Assembly (NCBI GenBank): GCA_028289465.1
Contig: JANQPM010000061.1
Span: 1-36,116, forward strand
Reading direction: 5' to 3'
Source: Lysobacterales bacterium
GTDB lineage: Bacteria; Pseudomonadota; Gammaproteobacteria; Xanthomonadales; SZUA-36
Length of the DNA: 36,116 nucleotides
The stretch's first letter is position 1. Every line of letters starts with the position of its first letter. Below are positions 24,906-33,948 of this stretch, piece by piece. Under the pieces are notes generated by a model, which saw nothing but the letters and a program-made list of their open reading frames with translations, was not told the origin of the DNA and did not search any database. A program made the position numbers and the translations under genes.

Positions 24906-26531
24906 TCACTGGCTGAAAGAAATGACGATGTCGTCACATGAGGCGCAATAAAGCACTTCCGACTCTTTTTGCACAGTTTTCCATTCGGTTTTATATTTCG
25001 GAAAATAGGAAACGTCTCCGTGCGACAGTCTCTCGTCCATGACTTCGACTTTTTCGCGCCTGTCTTCAAACCGCTGCTGCCAGGAAACTTCAGCCCCGCA
25101 TGTCGGGCACAGCTTGATCTTTTGAGCCGCGCTGCGGGACAAGTTCCGGATGTGCGAGGAATTCCTGGCGAGCAGATCCTGAATGTCCTTGCCCTGGTCC
25201 AAACGCAGAAGTGCGGCGTCAAGCAGAAGCTCCGGACTGTCGTTCGCTGCTGCGATGGTGTTCTTTTCCCGACGAATTCGCTCAAACAGGTTTTTCGCGG
25301 TTGGTATGCTATCGCAAAGACGGATCAGGCTGCGGTAGACAGTGTCGATGCTGTTTTGGAATCTGGTCTCGGCCGCCGCATTCGGGCCGGCCTTCTTGTC
25401 GTTTGCATCCGGGTTTGCGGGTTCGCCGGATCTTTCTTCTTGCTCATCCAGCCAGTCACGCACTGAATAACGCCGGGTTGTCTCGTAATGCCCCCGGCCG
25501 GAGCACGACATACAGTCGTTCAGTTCCTTGCCGATCCGGTATTCACCCTGACCGTCGCAGTTGACGCACTGCATGTCGACTTCCATGTCGACCGCGAAAT
25601 TCTCATTGTCCGCTTCAAACCGGGCGAGCAGTTGTTCGCGCGCCGCCGTGGCGGGCATTTGCAGCAAAACCTTTGCCCGCAGACCCACCGATTCTGTCCG
25701 GTCGTACCAGGTCTCCAACAGCGTCTCGTTGTGCACGGCCGAAATGGCGTTTTCCAGAATCTCTTCGTCAGAGTTTTGTTCGACAAGGACGGCAAATACT
25801 GCCTCGGCGTGGGGGAGACGGTTCCAATATCGCAGCCGGTTGGCCGCAAGCCGCCGTGTCGCCTCGCGATCGGCAAAAACCGCGATATACAATAGAACAT
25901 CCGGCGATTTCAGCTCATCGATCACCCAGGCGATGTCCTGATCATCGCCATCTCTCCAAACCGGTTCGTCGGCGCTTTTCAAGACCAGCCGCCAAACATC
26001 TTCGGCCGGTTTATTCAGCATCCTGGAGGCTTTCAGACGCAGAGCTCTGTGGCGGCCTTCGAGAAGTTCTTGCAGCAATGGTTCGGGGAACAGCTCCATG
26101 GCCTGTGCGATCAATTCCGGAGCGCATCTGATTTTTATTGATCCGAGCAGGTCTTCGCTGGCGATCCGATCGAGAATATGAGCTCTCAGCACACCATCGG
26201 AACGTCCGCATCGGACCAGCAACGCCGTGAGAATTCTAGCGGTCTTTTCTTCGTGCCAAAGACAGGGGATATCCGCAAGACGTTCGGCCGCTTTCAGGCA
26301 CAGATCACCGGGAACCGATGATGCCGCTTCGAATGTCGGGCGGTGCAACAGTCCTGCAAGCTTCATCTTGTCAAAACGATCGCTCTGATCCTTCAACGCG
26401 AAATCATACAACACCCGCTCATCCACCGATCCGCGAATCCGTTTCCAGCGTCTGGCAGGCGTGTAGGGCTCAAGCCAGGGCAGGAGACAATCGTGAAATA
26501 GAATCGCGATTTTCGTCAGCGCTTTCCTCAT
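24906..26531 (-). CDS. HEAT-like solenoid with DnaJ-type zinc finger
   Basis: A 541-aa protein. Residues about 55-310 form HEAT-like helical pairs. A DnaJ-type CxxCxGxG pair follows (CVNCDGQG at 322-329 and CMSCSGRG at 340-347). The acidic linker at 355-390 leads into helices. A second metal-binding set is formed by CPTC (475-478) and CASC (529-532). No J domain (HPD) is present. Residues about 200-300 resemble part of the HEAT-like protein at 31036-32337. The start overlaps the stop of the propeller gene by ATGA (26528-26531), so translation is coupled. DnaJ zinc fingers bind unfolded clients, hence I infer a client-binding or adaptor role for the neighbouring unfoldase. No named family is recognised for the full protein. 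Confidence 0.85.
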   Translation of the reverse strand: MRKALTKIAILFHDCLLPWLEPYTPARRWKRIRGSVDERVLYDFALKDQSDRFDKMKLAGLLHRPTFEAASSVPGDLCLKAAERLADIPCLWHEEKTARILTALLVRCGRSDGVLRAHILDRIASEDLLGSIKIRCAPELIAQAMELFPEPLLQELLEGRHRALRLKASRMLNKPAEDVWRLVLKSADEPVWRDGDDQDIAWVIDELKSPDVLLYIAVFADREATRRLAANRLRYWNRLPHAEAVFAVLVEQNSDEEILENAISAVHNETLLETWYDRTESVGLRAKVLLQMPATAAREQLLARFEADNENFAVDMEVDMQCVNCDGQGEYRIGKELNDCMSCSGRGHYETTRRYSVRDWLDEQEERSGEPANPDANDKKAGPNAAAETRFQNSIDTVYRSLIRLCDSIPTAKNLFERIRREKNTIAAANDSPELLLDAALLRLDQGKDIQDLLARNSSHIRNLSRSAAQKIKLCPTCGAEVSWQQRFEDRREKVEVMDERLSHGDVSYFPKYKTEWKTVQKESEVLYCASCDDIVISFSQ

Positions 26532-28879
26532 GTCTTATCCTCCAAAAGCAGCGGGCGGGCACCCGCGATCAGCAGAGTATCTCCACGCCCGTGCTGTTCT
26601 TTGACGGCCAGGTATTCCTGATAGGCCGGGCTGCCGGTGACGCCGGCCATGACGAGTTCGCGCTTGTTGTGGTCTTTGACAAACGCCTCCCGCTCCGGCC
26701 CCAAGACCGGCTTGCCCGGGTCGTCGGGGGTGTCGGCGTCTTTCTTCAACACGCCGATATGAGAGGTGTCCCCGGCCCAGAAGGCGTTAGAACCGTCATG
26801 CAGAAACCAGGCGGGGTTGGCTTCCATACCGTGAAAATGCGCGCACAGATTTCCGTTTTCCGTATCCCGGAATTCGGTCGGGCCCTGGCCTGGCCGGACC
26901 ACGAACCGCTTGCCGCCATTGATGAAACCGACTCCGTGCGTCATGTCGCCATCCGCTGGGGTCTCTATATTCAGACGCACGTCCAAACCGGGCAGGGTCA
27001 TGGCGATTGTGGCATAACTCCCGTCTTCCGTATCCATCCTGCCCGTGAGCCAAACTTCCCGGCCGTCCGGACTGAAGTGAATGCTGTCGACATCCGCAAG
27101 CGGAAGCGGTGCTTCATTTTCCACCGCTAACGTCCCGCCGTTGCACAGCACCATTCTTCCGCACTCGACATAGAAAATCCACCGCCCATCGGGGCTGAAC
27201 CCGTAACGGTCAACGCGTGCGTCCAATCCCGAAAGCCCGAAAAGCTGTCCGTCTGCGACATTGCAAGCCGCCAGCGCGCCACCGTCGACCGAAACCAGCA
27301 GTTTTCCGTCTGGGGAAAACAGAATGGGAGAACCGTATTGCTGGACCTGTCCATAAGGCAGGGAGGCGAGTGTTTCGAAAGGGTCCAGGCGCAAGATATT
27401 CGTGACTTTGCCGTTGCTGCAAATAAAGTGTTCAGACGCCGCATCGAACCCGACGAATGAAATGTCAGTCCACCCTAGAAGACCCAGACCAAATCGATGC
27501 GGACCCTCGGCTATCGACTCCCCGCGAACCACGTCAAAGAGTTCGACTGTACCCCATTTCAATGCGAGGTAACGGCCATCCGGCGACAGCACGGTCTGGA
27601 GGCCGCTCGAAAGGTAGCCCCTATAGAGCCGCTTGTTAAAAAAGCAGCGACCGTTTTCGAGATCGTAACACTCAAGATAGAAGCCGGGTTTTGTATCTTG
27701 TGGTCGTCGGTAACCCACACTTGCCAAGACCTTTTCCGTACAGGCGCCCGCATGACTCAAGTTATAAGCTTGTAGCGTGCTAAAACTCTCACGCAGAAAG
27801 GTTGCGCTAAATGCATCCAGCCGTGCCCTGAACGCCTCCGTGTCCTGAGTGCCGATTGCCGATCGTATCGGCTTCCAATCCAACAGCGACTTGTGCAGAC
27901 TGAAAGAAAACCGGCCCACATCCATCAGCACCCGGCCGTTTTGCCATGACCGGATCGTCGCGCTTGTCGCTCTGTTGGCCGCTTCATCGGGCTTTACAGC
28001 AAGATACCGGCCCGGCGCGCCAAAATGTGCACAGATTCGATATGGTACTTTTTCCCGCAGTAGCCGGGGCGGCCCAGAACGAGGCCGGAGTGTTTGCTCC
28101 CAATGGTCGCGGGTATAGCCCAAACCGGGTTCGTGACGGTTATCTGTTTCCAGCATGACTGTGTCGGCATCCAGCCAGCCGCAATAGCTGAGTTTCGGCA
28201 ATTCCTGCTGAAAGAGCAGCGAACCGTCCGACGGATTTAATTCGGCATATCCGCCGTTACGACCCCAAACCAAAAGCTGGTTTTCTTCTGCATATAACTC
28301 TGCCTCTAAATAGTATCTTCCACTGTTGACATCAGGACTCGCCAGCGGAAAAGGCGTTTGCCAGACGATTGCCAGGGACGGCACATTCAGGCAGTAAATC
28401 ATGCCGTCATCGGTGGTCACGACCACGCGGTCCGGGGCAATCGGCAGCGCGGGCTCGGACGCCAATTTTGCCTCGAATGACGCCGTATGCAGACCGGGCG
28501 TGCCCGTTTCAAGCTCAAAGAGCCGCAGTTTGTTTTCTTTGACGTGGGTCAGCAAAGCCGTGTCCGATTGCAGAAAAACGGCTGATGCGCCTTGTATGTC
28601 CTGCTCGATCGGAATGCGTCTGACAAAATGCTGCCGGCGAACATCCCAGATATCGAGGCCCCGATAAGTGTGAATGGCGATCCACTGTTGGTTGGCCGAT
28701 AAGGCCAGATATGACGGACGGGCAGCAAGACGCCAGCCGAGGTTTTTAAGTGGGCAGAATTCCAGCGCATAGGTTGACATCCGGCTGTGTTTCAGCAGCA
28801 CCTTGGAAAGGGGCGGCCTGACCGCATCCAGCGCATGCGGCGCCTTGCGCGCGACTACGGTTCTTCCCTCTTTTTCCAT
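26528..28879 (-). CDS. WD40/PD40-like beta-propeller protein
   Basis: A 783-aa protein without signal peptide or transmembrane segment, so cytoplasmic. Blades of WD40/YVTN/PD40 type are seen throughout: LALSANQQWIAIHTYRGLDIWDV (about 60), VLSPDGRYLALKWGTVELFDV (about 425), LFSPDGKLLVSVDGGALAACNV (about 520), FSPDGRWIFYVECGRMVLC (about 565) and HFSPDGREVWLTG (about 605). The number of blades suggests two propellers. The C terminus (about 710-783) is non-repetitive. It starts 4 bases after the stop of the AAA+ gene and overlaps the next gene by 4 bases. A recognition or scaffold part of the six-gene complex is the likely role. An ATG at codon 34 is an alternative start. Confidence 0.86.
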   Translation of the reverse strand: MEKEGRTVVARKAPHALDAVRPPLSKVLLKHSRMSTYALEFCPLKNLGWRLAARPSYLALSANQQWIAIHTYRGLDIWDVRRQHFVRRIPIEQDIQGASAVFLQSDTALLTHVKENKLRLFELETGTPGLHTASFEAKLASEPALPIAPDRVVVTTDDGMIYCLNVPSLAIVWQTPFPLASPDVNSGRYYLEAELYAEENQLLVWGRNGGYAELNPSDGSLLFQQELPKLSYCGWLDADTVMLETDNRHEPGLGYTRDHWEQTLRPRSGPPRLLREKVPYRICAHFGAPGRYLAVKPDEAANRATSATIRSWQNGRVLMDVGRFSFSLHKSLLDWKPIRSAIGTQDTEAFRARLDAFSATFLRESFSTLQAYNLSHAGACTEKVLASVGYRRPQDTKPGFYLECYDLENGRCFFNKRLYRGYLSSGLQTVLSPDGRYLALKWGTVELFDVVRGESIAEGPHRFGLGLLGWTDISFVGFDAASEHFICSNGKVTNILRLDPFETLASLPYGQVQQYGSPILFSPDGKLLVSVDGGALAACNVADGQLFGLSGLDARVDRYGFSPDGRWIFYVECGRMVLCNGGTLAVENEAPLPLADVDSIHFSPDGREVWLTGRMDTEDGSYATIAMTLPGLDVRLNIETPADGDMTHGVGFINGGKRFVVRPGQGPTEFRDTENGNLCAHFHGMEANPAWFLHDGSNAFWAGDTSHIGVLKKDADTPDDPGKPVLGPEREAFVKDHNKRELVMAGVTGSPAYQEYLAVKEQHGRGDTLLIAGARPLLLEDKT

Positions 28880-28883
28880 GCCC

Positions 28884-30974
28884 TTATTGCCCCACGTCTG
28901 ATGCCGCCGCCGAATGAGGCGGGGTTATCAGCAAAGTTTCCACGGCTCTTCGCGTCGCGCGTTTCGCTGCCCGGGCGTCGCGCCGCGATCCCATTTGCCG
29001 CAGGATGGTTTGAACCAGAACCTCTTTGTCCGCTTTATTCGCAATCTGCCCGTAGGCTGCCAGATCATTGCGAACGATCTGTGCCAGCGTATCCTTGTCC
29101 AGGTTTTCAAATACCAGAATTTCATTGAAGCGGTTCAGAAATTCGGCCCTGAAATGCCCCGCCAGGGCATCCAGCGGCGCCGTTTTCACCGGGGTCTGGT
29201 GAAATCCGATGGGATTCGGCTGAAGCTCATCTGATTGCAGCGCATTTGTCGTGGCGATGAAAACGCAGCCGCTGGCGTTCAGGCCATAGCCGCCCGCTGT
29301 CGTGACCGTACCGTGATCAAGCAGTCCAAGGGCCATGTCCATGATATCGGGATGCGCTTTTTCGATCTCGTCAAACAGCAGCACCCCTTCGGGATGCGCG
29401 TCCAGAAAGGCCGGCAGCAGCCCCTCGCCTCCGGCGCCCGACAAGCCCGGCGCGCCCAGAATCTTGGAAACATGGAAGGGCGTATTGTATCCGCCCAGGT
29501 CAAGATGCAGGCATTGCCGTTCGCTGCCAAAGAATACCTTCGCAATATGCTTTGCAAGAGAACTCTTGCCGACGCCGCTCCCACCGGCGAAGAGAAACGA
29601 AAGCGGCGCCGAGCTTGACGGGCGGTCCAGCACCCGGCGCATTGCAAGCGCCCGGGCCACCGTCCCAACCGCAGCTGTTTGCCCCAGCACACCCTGGTTG
29701 AGCCGCTCGGACAGCATACCCGCTTCCGAGGCGACGTCCTCCAACCGGCCGCTTTGCCGGCCCTCGCGCGCGAACGCGGCCCTGATATCTTTTTGCCGGA
29801 CCCGGATGCCGCCTCTGGCCGAGATCTTCGCCGCAATGGTGTCGAGCAGATCAATCGCCTTGTCCGGCTGCTGCCGGTTCGGCAGGCGGCGGTCGGTCAG
29901 CGCTACGGCTTCCGGAACGCAGCCGGTTTCAAAGCTGACCTGGTGAGCTTCTTCCAGTTTGCGGCGTTGCCGCTCGACCATCCGCAAGGTCAGATCAGTA
30001 TCCGGCGCGGTGAGCCTGATCTCTTCAAAACGCCGCGCCAGAGCCGGATCGCGCAAGATATAGTTCCGATACTCACCGGAGGTTGTCGCGCCGATCACCC
30101 GAAGATCGCTTCTCGCCAGATGCGGTTTTAGAATGTTTGAGGCATCCATGGCGCTTTCAGACGTGCGCCCGGCGCCCCACAGCAGATGAATCTCGTCAAT
30201 GAACAGAATGACAGGCCTGCGATCCACGGCTTCGGCGATGACCTGTTCCAGACGCTCTTCGAACATGCCGCGATATTGTGTGCCGGCGAGAAGCTTGCTC
30301 AGGTGGATCTCAAACAATTTCGCCTGCCCGAGCAGCCCACCGAGTTCATTCCTGACCCGCGCATTGGCCAGGAACTCCACCAAAGCCGTCTTGCCGGCAC
30401 CGGCCGGTCCGGTGATGATGGCGTTTCCCTTTCGGCTTTTGCGCAGCACGTTCTGCAGTTGCTCAAACGGTACCCGGCGTCGGATGAGACCCGCGAATTC
30501 GTCCCGCCGGGCGCATTCGAGAAGATCCCGCCCATAACGAATCAAATACTTCGGCGCATGGGCAGCATCTTGCTGAATGCGTATGAGAGCGGGATTTCTC
30601 TGCTCAGGTTCCCGCGGTTGCGGGACGCTATCCGCGCTTATGCCGCATTCCGCCAGAAGCTCCGCCAGCGCGCCACCCGCCTCGGCGATGCAATCGCGCA
30701 GGAAAGCTGAAAGATTCAGGCTGCCCAGATCGGGCACCTCTGCAATATAGCGCAGAATCCACCGGTTCCCATCAGGCAAGGCGCTCTCGATAATAGCGTC
30801 AAGACCGTCCCGGAGCTGCACGGTGTCGCACTCCGGCAGCATATCGGCCAACGCGTTCGGCGCCGGAAGATCCAGCCAGAAACGCAGCAGCGACGCGGTG
30901 GTCATCGAACCTGCCGGGACTTTTGCAAGACAGGTTTCCAGGAATTCCTTGAGATAGTGGATTCTACCGCTCAT
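28884..30974 (-). CDS. Two-domain AAA+ ClpA-type unfoldase
   Basis: A 696-aa Hsp100-family ATPase. The N-terminal 130 residues resemble a divergent Clp-N domain. D1 has Walker A GPAGAGKT (189-196), Walker B ILFIDEIH (256-263) and the LRDPALARRFEEI arginine-finger block. D2 has Walker A GGSGVGKS (464-471), Walker B LLFDEIEK (532-539) and FRAEFLNRFNEI. There is no ClpB middle coiled coil, as in ClpA. At 589-591 IGF occupies the place of ClpA's IGL loop that docks ClpP. The ATG at 30974 has an AAGGA ribosome-binding site; a GTG at 31016 would add 14 residues. This is the likely motor of the six-gene system. It is not the housekeeping ClpA, since the N domain, neighbours and several motifs differ. 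Confidence 0.93.
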   Translation of the reverse strand: MSGRIHYLKEFLETCLAKVPAGSMTTASLLRFWLDLPAPNALADMLPECDTVQLRDGLDAIIESALPDGNRWILRYIAEVPDLGSLNLSAFLRDCIAEAGGALAELLAECGISADSVPQPREPEQRNPALIRIQQDAAHAPKYLIRYGRDLLECARRDEFAGLIRRRVPFEQLQNVLRKSRKGNAIITGPAGAGKTALVEFLANARVRNELGGLLGQAKLFEIHLSKLLAGTQYRGMFEERLEQVIAEAVDRRPVILFIDEIHLLWGAGRTSESAMDASNILKPHLARSDLRVIGATTSGEYRNYILRDPALARRFEEIRLTAPDTDLTLRMVERQRRKLEEAHQVSFETGCVPEAVALTDRRLPNRQQPDKAIDLLDTIAAKISARGGIRVRQKDIRAAFAREGRQSGRLEDVASEAGMLSERLNQGVLGQTAAVGTVARALAMRRVLDRPSSSAPLSFLFAGGSGVGKSSLAKHIAKVFFGSERQCLHLDLGGYNTPFHVSKILGAPGLSGAGGEGLLPAFLDAHPEGVLLFDEIEKAHPDIMDMALGLLDHGTVTTAGGYGLNASGCVFIATTNALQSDELQPNPIGFHQTPVKTAPLDALAGHFRAEFLNRFNEILVFENLDKDTLAQIVRNDLAAYGQIANKADKEVLVQTILRQMGSRRDARAAKRATRRAVETLLITPPHSAAASDVGQ

Positions 30975-31035
30975 GGCTTTTGATCCTTGTACTCTGATCC
31001 GGTGGACGTATTCCACAGATGAGATGCATCAAAGG

Positions 31036-32337
31036 CTACTCAGATGATGCAAAAACTCTGTTCACGCGCTTGTTCATTTCTTCACTCGCTTGATTGGCCA
31101 AGACATCGAGCATTCTGTCTTTGTGGTGATATGTCGTAGTCAGCGCGTCGCCGGCGCTTATGGCGGTATCAGCGCCGGTGTTCCAGTAATGCGCCAGAAT
31201 GTTGCGCTCTGAGTCGCTGAAGTTCACCGTGTTCTGCAGCCTGTTGGCCCAGTCGAAAAGCTCCCGAATACGAATGCCATGCTTGAAGAGCGCCATCTGC
31301 TTGGCTTCCCCGTCTTCGAGAAATTCCTTGGCGCGGCGAAGATCGCGTTCAAGCTTCCGCAACCCGGCAAGGAAGCTGTCAAATGCCGCCTCATCCTCGT
31401 AACGAAGTGGAATAGTCTCTGTTTCCAGATTTTCCTCGCGCGCCAGCACCTCAGCGCGTTTGGCGGCAAGAATGTCTCGCTGCCTGCCCTCATCGGAAAG
31501 CGCGTCGATAGCCATCATTTCCAGATAGGAGCTTTCACTTTGTGCCAGACACTCAAGATGTGAATCCGCACGTTGTGACGCTAATTCTTCTACAGCATAT
31601 TTCTGCAGACCGGTGTCATCGGAAATCTCGAGCAGCGCCACGAGGTCATCCGGGGATTTGAACTTCTCCATTTGAGATTCACAGATCTTGCCGATGTCGT
31701 ATCTACCCAGGACTTGGGCATCGCGATGGTGCTGGATGACCTCCAGAACCCGGGCAGGGTCATCCACGTTATTCAGGCAATTCACCACAGGGTACCCTTC
31801 GGTCTCCAGCTTGGCCATGCGCACCCAGCTATCTACGCTGTCCAGCCGTTCTGCGGCAACGCGTGCGATCGTAGGGTCTTGTGCTTTTTTCAGGACATAT
31901 TCCAGAAACCGGGTGTCACTGATCTTCTCAAGAATATCTCTGACCACCCAGACCTCAGACTCACTGTTGAGATGGGTTTTGACGAAGTGGATCAGATATC
32001 CTTCGATTTTGGAGAAGTCGGTTTTTCTGCCAAACCGCTTGAATACGGTGCTGGCGTCTATCTCAGAATAAAAAAGCAGCCGGGCGATCAGACCAGGGCG
32101 GTGCAGCCGCTTAAGGGCAGTGCTCGCGATCCAATGATCGCAGAAACATGCGATCATGAACATTCGCTTCTGTTTTACCTTCCCGTTCGAAATCCGGTCA
32201 CTGATCCTGAAAAGATGATCGGTGTTGTCGATGAAATAGGTGAAATACCGCACCCGGCAAAAAATATTCATCGGAATAAGATAGATTCTGCTGATTTGCA
32301 GTCTCTGCCGAATTGACAACTTATTCCTGCGCTGCAT
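31036..32337 (-). CDS. HEAT-like helical solenoid protein
   Basis: A 433-aa protein of unknown family. The basic N terminus (residues 1-60) leads into HEAT-like helical pairs at about 60-290 (VVRDILEKISDTRFLEYVLKKA, ARVAAERLDSVDSWVRMAKLE, VLEVIQHHRDAQVLG). Charged helices follow at about 300-375, then a final helical segment. Residues about 120-190 follow the pattern of the zinc-finger HEAT protein at 24906-26531 (WVV/WVI, D-x-x-LxY, A-x-x-RL). The ATG at 32337 has a ribosome-binding site (AAGGTG); the longer frame to 32547 runs into the upstream gene and was rejected. It lies 19 bases after the J-like gene and 61 bases before the unfoldase. Confidence 0.82.
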   Translation of the reverse strand: MQRRNKLSIRQRLQISRIYLIPMNIFCRVRYFTYFIDNTDHLFRISDRISNGKVKQKRMFMIACFCDHWIASTALKRLHRPGLIARLLFYSEIDASTVFKRFGRKTDFSKIEGYLIHFVKTHLNSESEVWVVRDILEKISDTRFLEYVLKKAQDPTIARVAAERLDSVDSWVRMAKLETEGYPVVNCLNNVDDPARVLEVIQHHRDAQVLGRYDIGKICESQMEKFKSPDDLVALLEISDDTGLQKYAVEELASQRADSHLECLAQSESSYLEMMAIDALSDEGRQRDILAAKRAEVLAREENLETETIPLRYEDEAAFDSFLAGLRKLERDLRRAKEFLEDGEAKQMALFKHGIRIRELFDWANRLQNTVNFSDSERNILAHYWNTGADTAISAGDALTTTYHHKDRMLDVLANQASEEMNKRVNRVFASSE

Positions 32338-32356
32338 TTCCCAGTCACCTTTTCGC

Positions 32357-33946
32357 TTATAGGTCTTCTGCGTTGCTGAACAGACCCCGATATTCTTCCA
32401 GCAGGCACGCGATTGTCTTCCGGGTTTCTTCAATCTGGGTCGTGTAATCGGCGCGGATTCTCTCGTGAACGCTTTCGTTTTCGATGACCGATTGCTTGCG
32501 CTGGTTTTCCTCGTCCTCGGCAAAGCTCTGCAAACGGGCATCATCATTCAATAGGATCGAGGTCAGTATGCTGATTTCCGACGAAAGCCAGCGAAGCTTG
32601 TCCTGCAAACTGTCGCCCTTGATATCGGCACTCACCGTGATATCGACCTCGCTTAATTGCAGGATACTCTCGATCTGCCTGAGAACATGGCGCAACCCCT
32701 GCTGTGTGCGCATGTCATACCTGGCAAATTTTTTTGGGATACCAAGCTCATAAGGTTTGATACTTACGGCTTCCAGCAGCATTTCATGCAGTTGCTGACG
32801 TTCTGCTTCGCCCAGCTTTTGATACGCTGGATCTGTCTCCAGGCGGTCGGTATGCAAGAGCATTCTGATCTTGCGCATCAGGCGCTTGCAGGCCTCCTGT
32901 TCCTCATCGAGTTGGCCAGGAGATACCGTCGTTCCTTCCATTGAGCTCTTGTCCAGCAACGGGGCCATCGTCACCTGCCGGCGCAATTCTGAAATCTTGC
33001 GCGACTGTTCGCGCTCTTGTTCTGCCAACTGCTCGGTGATGTCCGTCTCAGCGGCACCGGGACGCGCCTTTTTCAGAAGGATTGCACGTTCCAGGTATGA
33101 CCTGCGGCAGTTCAATTCTTCCAGTTCCAGCTCCAGCGAGCCAAACAGCGAAAGCCACTGCCGCTGAACTTCGGCATGTTTCAGCCGCTCGCTTTCAACC
33201 TGTTCGGCCATGGCATCCGTTTTGCGCAGCAGGCTCAACCATTCTCGCTTCAAAAACCAGTACCGTCCGCGCTCTTCTGCGGTGCCCTCCTGCACCAGGC
33301 GCTGACGCTCTTGCTCTTCGGCAACGAACGCCTGAAAATCACTATCCGCGATGCTCAACAGATAGATGTTGCTGGCCATCATGTGTTCGACCAGCCCCTC
33401 GAATTGCTCAAGTGTCTCGTAGCCTTGTGCCTGTGCCTTTTCATTCAGCCACGGTAACGTGTAGAGTTTTGCGATGTCCGGTTTAAAACTCCATTGAAAG
33501 GCTGCAAACTGCTGGGAATTGTTGACCGGGCAAAGAATATCGCGCATACACTCATGCCCGCCCTGTTTGAAACCGGCCTCGCTCGCGCAATGTTGTTCGA
33601 AGCAGCCCTTAAGCAGAAAATTCGCCGACGGGTAGAAATCCTGCGCAAAAAACGCGCAAATACGGTCCAGGTCCTCATCGGTCGGAAACGTGTGAACGGT
33701 ACCGTATTCGAAGATTTTCCGGCTTCGGCCCCGGGGGATGTCCACGACCGGTTCCCCGTCAAAACCCGGCCCGCCGTCACCCTCCAACAGCCTGAGGCAG
33801 CCTTCGCCCTCGTTACACAACAGTGCTTGCCGGATGCTCGCGTTCCTGCCAACCTTGCGCCAAATCGCACGCTGCGCGCTGCTGATGGCGGGATTGTCAT
33901 CATATCCGTCGATGAGGATTTTCAATTCATTGGCTAAGGTCTTCAT
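32357..33946 (-). CDS. Coiled-coil protein with degenerate J-domain-like segment
   Basis: A 529-aa protein, first gene of the six-gene set. The N-terminal 200 residues are globular with a cysteine group (C114, C120, C133, C139) that might bind metal. Residues about 205-330 and 445-525 are strongly charged coiled-coil helices. Residues about 345-398 read like helices II-III of a J domain: CKRLMRKIRMLLHTDR, then a short loop and AERQQLHEMLLEAV. HTD (365-367) stands where DnaJ proteins have HPD, the motif needed to stimulate Hsp70. With the DnaJ zinc finger in another gene of the set, this looks like a split J-protein; the J assignment is tentative. The start at 33946 is preceded by an inverted repeat and a promoter-like -10. 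Confidence 0.82.
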   Translation of the reverse strand: MKTLANELKILIDGYDDNPAISSAQRAIWRKVGRNASIRQALLCNEGEGCLRLLEGDGGPGFDGEPVVDIPRGRSRKIFEYGTVHTFPTDEDLDRICAFFAQDFYPSANFLLKGCFEQHCASEAGFKQGGHECMRDILCPVNNSQQFAAFQWSFKPDIAKLYTLPWLNEKAQAQGYETLEQFEGLVEHMMASNIYLLSIADSDFQAFVAEEQERQRLVQEGTAEERGRYWFLKREWLSLLRKTDAMAEQVESERLKHAEVQRQWLSLFGSLELELEELNCRRSYLERAILLKKARPGAAETDITEQLAEQEREQSRKISELRRQVTMAPLLDKSSMEGTTVSPGQLDEEQEACKRLMRKIRMLLHTDRLETDPAYQKLGEAERQQLHEMLLEAVSIKPYELGIPKKFARYDMRTQQGLRHVLRQIESILQLSEVDITVSADIKGDSLQDKLRWLSSEISILTSILLNDDARLQSFAEDEENQRKQSVIENESVHERIRADYTTQIEETRKTIACLLEEYRGLFSNAEDL

Positions 33947-33948
33947 AA

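Noticed and set aside
26318..27130. 270-codon plus-strand frame
   Set aside because: Antisense to the propeller and zinc-finger HEAT genes, which have clear domain patterns and coupled starts.
23674..33946. Operon as the housekeeping ClpA-ClpS or ClpB-DnaK-DnaJ machinery
   Set aside because: No ClpS, DnaK or GrpE; the J motif is altered, the AAA+ protein has a non-standard N domain, and propeller and EF-Tu-like genes do not belong to those machines.
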